This document shows positions 63,101-64,000 of a DNA stretch of 64,000 nucleotides, in pieces. The notes under the pieces were generated by a model. It had not been told where the DNA came from, did not search any database, and worked only from the letters and a program-made list of their open reading frames with translations. A program made the position numbers and the translations under genes. Source of the stretch: Dactylosporangium siamense (GTDB taxonomy: Bacteria > Actinomycetota > Actinomycetes > Mycobacteriales > Micromonosporaceae). Each line of letters opens with the position of its first letter. The stretch's first letter is position 1. The stretch covers positions 1-64,000 of the forward strand of contig NZ_BONQ01000156.1 in the NCBI RefSeq assembly GCF_016862795.1, read 5' to 3'.

Positions 63101-64000
63101 GTGCAGGTCAGCGGCGCCCTGGAGAAGGCCGCCGAGGTCTCCGAGTCGCTCGGGGAGGGCTTCAGCGTCGCCGGCGAGATCCTCGGCGTGAAGGCGCAGT
63201 ACGAGCGCACCGCGCAGGACTGGGTCGTGCAGCTGCAGACGGCGCAGAACGACATCGTGCAGATCGGCCACCAGCTGGCCGGGGTGACGACGCAGCTCGC
63301 GATCGCCCGGCAGGAGGCGGCGAGCCTCGAGCTGGAGATCGCCCACCAGCAGGCGGTCGCCGAGTTCATGCGCGGCAAGTTCGCCACCGCCGAGCTCTAC
63401 GGCTGGATGGCGGCCCAGCTGTCCCGCCTGCACTTCGAGGCCTACCACCTGGCCCACGAGACGGCGTTGCAAGCACAACGGGCGATGCAGTTCGAGCGCG
63501 GCGTGCCCGAGTCCGAGGCCGACTTCATCCGCCCGGCGTACTGGGACAGCCGCCGCGCCGGCTTGCTCGCCGGCGAGAGCCTCGGCCTCGACCTGGAACG
63601 GCTCGGCAAGGCCTACTTCGACGCCGACACCCGCGGCCTGGAGATCACCAAACAGGTGTCGCTGCTGGAGCTCGACCCGCTGGCGCTGCTGCGCCTGCGC
63701 GAGACCGGCACCTGCGAGTTCGCGCTCACCGAGAGCGAGTTCGACCAGGACTTCCCCGGCCACTACCGCCGGCAGCTGCGCACGCTGACCGTGACGTTCA
63801 CCAACGCCGACGGCCAGCCGATCTGGATGAACGCGACGCTGACCCAGCTCGGGCACAAGACGGTGCTGGAGCCGGACCCGCAGGCGGTCCGGCACCTGCT
63901 GGACCCGAAGGGCCTCGCCCCGCAGACGGTCCGCGCCGACTGGCGGCCGAGCCAGCAGATCGCGCTGTCCGAAGTGGACGGCGACAACAACGGCCTGTTC
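51146..64000 (+). CDS. Tc toxin A-type protein with hemopexin-like repeats (partial, runs off the window)
   Basis: ATG 51146 follows GCGGAGGAAA. The frame stays open for 4,285 codons to the edge, with no stop. Residues about 10-60 (DLFGELLFQRGDESRSVYSP, AAYLADLLQLV) are the VRP1-like TcA N-terminus, followed by the helical shell. Residues about 1130-2390 are a first block of hemopexin-like units such as VDAAFVGLDGHTYLFSGDTY. Residues about 2410-3015 return to TcA sequence: ABC-toxin N-terminal and neuraminidase-like regions (LVKNRWSWMRGYRLWEANRK, VFLYPENYLRPELR, AGGYVYTKD). A second repeat block covers about 3020-3410. Residues about 3850-4110 form the long coiled-coil of the pore (LRGRQEAAILGLTRGIKEAQ). 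The TcB-binding end is beyond the window. TcA forms a pentameric prepore that binds cells and injects a TcB/TcC-encased toxin; no TcB or TcC gene is visible here. Confidence 0.88.
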   Translation, partial: MPSDGALPSYQDLFGELLFQRGDESRSVYSPAAYLADLLQLVAGVDGGIAERRPDIARVPLDLAHTYTEVPYLDIVNEVLERALEATADTTAETILEGAHSPAALPFSLRHERIRTYLRHLGVEATDLYKLFADGIDPDTVAREHLGLTAADVTLLTTVLTNGPDLRGCFALGNEPWNRLESADRLRQAMQLSAADLRELLYQRTGAAESTAGSFIHQGGAVVRLDAAEERLRSGADRPVPVEWFERVNRFVRLARRTGLSFTDLDLVLRACCGNRIDLAALRVIAIVRHLERALRLPVDVVVSLVAPIPELGAGDDAEPADLFDRVFNVPFVAAEGTVLRGTGPAPSAYAGLRELVCVGDILASRNRDVRRRITTALSITEADLAAIVERFRAADDSGPFDRGLGPAGLALLHRVARLAGGLGLGVTDLLDVLDALDRDPAASRFAPFPLLIDPGVTLDRASSALAGTDPVAGLWLAQTLLGAVTWLRESGLTGRDLVTVLGGSRGDALTAVLERLRGGFDAVALTPAAFTAGQFGERAAEVLHSALAVTGGVLCDRDDRVVLTWTGAAAAYRAVNELGVIVPADLLGLGLDARTTERILTGLVAGGYVEADGTVVADRLPSTPEALRLSGGLGHVRDDVFALIAGLCEGSDGPMVYPSDLETLGTLTAAQRTELYGNLIYNGLLDPDGRVREPGFFGDPGNAAQLQVDAELDDVTQPVLALLREVVARFGTEPIPLDPAIFAGTGADERVLLDSLRHNGHIDADGTYADPLGLLDSSPAEFGLALELYPYRRQVLAAMQAQLRDARDRLLRLSPDDLRDIADVAVAQRFADGLDGFALVDGRPGPDGLAFFADPGNTLAVEGFTDSENDTVFDRIAAILAEQRAFRLDLAALTGLGFDDTRRDQLVAHLIGVGHLTPALTVPEDRLAHFATVTNAPAFTVPGLADFSMDVFFLLHAVAVRVLAGIEEITTVLADHGARQRALVFEVLRDALGVPAAVAEAICTAVLGAAAGVVELLVPDDDDEDVPLLRAFRRIEGFALLAARLGLDADEVALAFRDQQLTGKFAEPLALPPGIDRIDALLERADGTVLVFRDTAYWTYPAGAQAPADPAPAPLSALSAALTGLSVDAAFTDPAGAEWLVGRDPAGAGLTFVRQPGSGRWAARTQQWGAVTNAFAAPAAIDAAFVDRDGRTYLFCGDQYVRYTTSGAATVDDGYPRPIGQWWENEQHAAALPAPFRRSLDAAFLGHDGRTYLFAGDRFRTVGPGAGTDDPDEGRPVGAVWGRVRNAFEAAERVDAAYTNGSQHFLVAGDQVLRHTDDLENAGLRVDGGYPQRIETHRPATPPAFRHGLEASFVDASGTTHLFKDGQTVALGTDADYPGYQTETVPTRQRWGVLRPSLNPDGAVDAAFVGLDGHTYLFSGDTYLRYGGADYSAVDPGFPRAIAGDWGGLRRVGAAVVLDGATYLFGTGGKLFDAPAEHAAALDTGRLPRVLRQRLAEHAVTVAEDAKVTGARPAWSVEGVRLRLVEAGTDPETGAATAARIEAHFDPAKDTEVHVRYSTRDYTVPDPGYPRPLGDNWWNLPDEFVSGPGRLAGIDAVFTGHDRRTYLFSGGQYVVFDNKRRWWSPPMSLDEDWNSLPFDHVDAAFVGADGKTYVFADGRYVRYTDPRCTRVDERYPARVAAFWGNVPNNIARTGRVDAAFVAGEHTYLFSGDQYVRYTGRGYDTVDLGYPKLLTDLRHEPRLRHLAARLDGVDAAVADRRNVYLFRGAQCHVVSATTYRRYDDLPGPIGCAFVEDGALLAERPGGWSHLSALEGTSPTATPARPRALRGVPERFRAGLDAVLHGTDGTTYLFQGDACWNTGLNRAYPFAEEWGRARATIQRRVDAAFVGADGNTYVFGGEHFVTYTGTQYAGADAEGPARPVAEHWGGLRGVALAYVRAGTTYLFEPPGPDGTARCVTYSGADYSRPDERTPVTVDATFWDIPRQHRPAGTVLPAAVLFEGDTMLLVTGGVCLQRDERTGTWSYPRPLERIWRGLGDATGLTAAFTGRDGATYFFLDGEYARYAGGVVEPRQPIRDRWGRSRNAFLAAGARVDAAVVLRGVTYLFSGDQFVRYSGADYEYADAGYPKPIVGGLRLEEPFANLPATFDDELAGLGAGPLIDAVTGNDRTAYVFAGGACHAVSRTATATLDLRDLVRVRNTIAERQRVDAALVDGEVTYLFSGDQYVRYTGRDYGPVDDGYPRDLAGFGDELHVGALPEAFQDRVDAAFRDAGGRTVLFAGEQYLTIHGNQVTAAPIAGAWGVLGDAFAPGAPIDAAFVAPSGELYAFRGTRYIRYPDGVPGTVEPGYPRPVKDDWGFLPAAFERGIDGAFTLAGRVHLSRGDAFVKLPAGGLELTEHTVPQLFRHRFTDGADYRLADVRAISRFAALARAHPVEGGLAAFLLPGPSIYADPYLRLSTLFGWDADELRWCRRHSRFLSGAPADEDRFEIEFLLELAELFAFAGRLGTGPSALRAEVWARLHDSGTPAAPAALDAAGGALHGLLARRTPAAELPALARTVHDELNVARRDALVAAVIAADPDFHTARDLFDWFLIDVEMGGSGTTSRVREAIAAVQLYLHRYLLRLLPAAADDGTDDSADDVVDPEAVRALVKNRWSWMRGYRLWEANRKVFLYPENYLRPELRAARTPAFRALESDLLQGEITPDGVERAFKRYLDEYTEVSRLTIAGGYVYTKDMAPDGVRRLVLFGRTKTDPRRYYFRRAEFGTTEPLSATWEAWQPVNVQIGADQVHPVHAFGRVFVFWADAADAQPDDPGTTSVVVADDRQVSGSQTKTQRVAIRYSFSNLNRDWVPMQTLGVGPREEGTISGVTLLVRPRVKDDSGATSIAVSCSYTVTAPDTGAEPPTPRRAAVLFDLNPELYADDLLDPDDPKGLTPAGAAVMTDIEVTLAAAATAEQVSRIFLDRVDPAGIVRFDQPAGFEGLNWFSVDHKGGSFLCRPVPVTSSGGKRQALAGNRDHLPVQAPVDAAVELPNGVRYFFDNTARTFRTGTADAGPGDPASTGRRWGRRPTVLPGDALSDGVLTAGIDAVVVRGQQTFVLFGGRYVRFTGTPFRLFDDGYPRDLATNTDNLPKWTRVDVAFTGQDGAEYYYSRTLGKVTVVRPSTGTQSTVDLAEHWLRLLGLGDLEAVLVTDQATFFIGGKDYLRVAGAAYDKVDFKADIKARKLEGNPDGLPTDLKIHAAARIGQTTYYFDNTDAGRYLTVSGGSRQFRALVGPQSTVGDQGAVDAAWVGGTRLYLTRDGEYVRYTLPSADAPVPDLIDEGYPKPLPRKINAAFSRNGSVYLFSDAGYARINATTEPSRLPAPRTTAGAWADLPRAGDRPFDGALETAASIFLVDGTEYLRYSKSGKVAPPYERSAVPFELVRLTTGTASELNRRLLSGGVPALLDLATQELDEVRVSTRREPGAVAVEASIVDVDRLPTGSHLDFGSANGLYYWEIFFHAPVLIAQALNAAQRFEAAKQWWEYVFDPTQPAAWRFLPFLAADLDELADGVTADLADLGRRRGVAELREVLAPVVADLRALAPAALQNRPPLTAAETAALTRLTSALTQRDIELKLQGLPGNLPGPQRDAVTGIRERAAVIADLRQLFGRLGDREGLLKAYREHPFDPHAIADVRPIAYRRAVVMGYIDNLLDWADLLFGQYTPESVDEARMLYVLAYDLLGTGSELGPHRLPAAAGFAELDAAPGELDLAGYLTADGALLEGGGAVHAGVADGYFEIPGNAALAEYRGRVADRLRKIRQSMNILGISQPLPLFAPPLDPMVLVQGVAGGLDAEVVGSAVTASPPVYRFAAAFRKAQDLAEKLRQFGSQLLDTLDRRDAEELNLLRGRQEAAILGLTRGIKEAQVRVAEEQVAELSAGQAAARARVAHYEGLIAAGMSGLEQAQLDLMSTAASAHFASSVLKVAASIAAAVPQLKAGPFILGVESGGVQVSGALEKAAEVSESLGEGFSVAGEILGVKAQYERTAQDWVVQLQTAQNDIVQIGHQLAGVTTQLAIARQEAASLELEIAHQQAVAEFMRGKFATAELYGWMAAQLSRLHFEAYHLAHETALQAQRAMQFERGVPESEADFIRPAYWDSRRAGLLAGESLGLDLERLGKAYFDADTRGLEITKQVSLLELDPLALLRLRETGTCEFALTESEFDQDFPGHYRRQLRTLTVTFTNADGQPIWMNATLTQLGHKTVLEPDPQAVRHLLDPKGLAPQTVRADWRPSQQIALSEVDGDNNGLF
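54532..58310 (+). repeat. hemopexin-like repeat block 1 of the toxin gene
   Basis: About 21-22 units of roughly 45-60 codons share the pattern [VIL]DAAF-x-DG-x-TYLF-x-GDQYVRYT-x-GYP. Clear examples start near 54689, 54869, 55361, 55928, 56072, 56236, 56798, 57422 and 57767; several others are degenerate. Repeats of this type form four-bladed propellers used for ligand binding. Confidence 0.8.
60211..61370 (+). repeat. hemopexin-like repeat block 2 of the toxin gene
   Basis: About eight units follow the neuraminidase-like region, for example VDAAVELPNGVRYFFDN, IDAVVVRGQQTFVLFGGRYV, VDVAFTGQDGAEYYYS, VDAAWVGGTRLYLTRDGEYV and INAAFSRNGSVYLFSDAGYA. They are more divergent than block 1 and would make about two further propellers. 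Confidence 0.75.

Noticed and set aside
53480-63895. Minus-strand open frame of 3,471 codons opposite the toxin gene
   Set aside because: It is the mirror frame of a GC-rich gene. The plus frame encodes recognisable TcA and hemopexin sequence throughout, while the minus frame is low-complexity Gly/Arg/Val/Asp text without domain motifs.
1-64000. CRISPR array, rRNA operon, integrase or prophage
   Set aside because: No regularly spaced short direct repeats, rRNA-like sequence, integrase or phage structural genes were seen anywhere in the window.

Overview
The window is about 64 kb of very GC-rich DNA with tightly packed genes, frequent GTG starts, at least two likely leaderless genes, and actinobacterial families throughout (Trypco1, HxlR, RbsA-type ABC transporter, NarL/HisKA_3 pairs). 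It reads as chromosome of an actinomycete. Micromonosporaceae (Actinoplanes or Dactylosporangium-like) is my best guess, but this is inference from gene content because no rRNA or tRNA gene is present. The last gene runs off the right edge.

Layout. 0-2 kb is a decayed patch: two partial copies of an IS5-type insertion sequence end flank a small DUF7919-like gene, and the transposase fragment runs in frame into a broken alpha/beta hydrolase. 2-9.6 kb holds ordinary accessory genes: a GNAT acetyltransferase, an HxlR regulator divergent from a DUF899 protein, a secreted trypsin-like protease and a secondary amidohydrolase, with strong hairpin terminators between convergent pairs. 9.6-18 kb, minus strand, is a five-gene operon in which the genes overlap or abut at every junction: Trypco1 protein, trypsin-like protease, MoxR-type AAA ATPase, CoxE-like vWA protein, and a 1,599-residue protein with four FtsK/EccC-like P-loop modules. 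This matches the trypsin-MoxR-vWA type of predicted biological conflict system, with an unusual tandem ATPase as the last component. A DUF4132 protein and a 1,000-residue helical-repeat protein flank it.

23.4-27.1 kb, minus strand, is a sugar-type ABC importer operon preceded by a 56-residue small ORF and candidate operators. 27.6-31.9 kb carries a CBS-domain protein translationally linked to what I consider the most striking gene of the window: a roughly 1,250-residue single-chain fusion of FHA, an indoleamine-2,3-dioxygenase-like heme domain, a cytochrome-P450-reductase-type FAD/NAD(P)H module, cytochrome b5, and an uncharacterised tail. It appears to begin at a non-canonical ATT codon. This would be a self-sufficient heme dioxygenase carrying its own electron-transfer chain. 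32-38.7 kb holds a penicillin-binding-protein pseudoenzyme that has lost all three catalytic motifs, a secreted GH95-type alpha-L-fucosidase, and a chemoreceptor.

38.7-43.6 kb has an ArsR/SRPBCC pair with a textbook promoter-operator, an orphan glutamate synthase small subunit, a two-component system and a membrane protein. 43.6-50.2 kb is a complete self-contained PTS operon: DeoR-type regulator, PfkB-type sugar-phosphate kinase, mannitol-type EIIC, EIIB, EIIA, zinc dehydrogenase, HPr and Enzyme I. From 51.1 kb to the edge runs one open frame of more than 4,280 codons encoding a Tc-toxin A-type protein with two blocks (about 30 units) of hemopexin-like repeats inserted in the usual TcA framework. 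Many very long ORFs opposite these genes, including one of 3,471 codons opposite the toxin, are GC-rich mirror frames and are not annotated.
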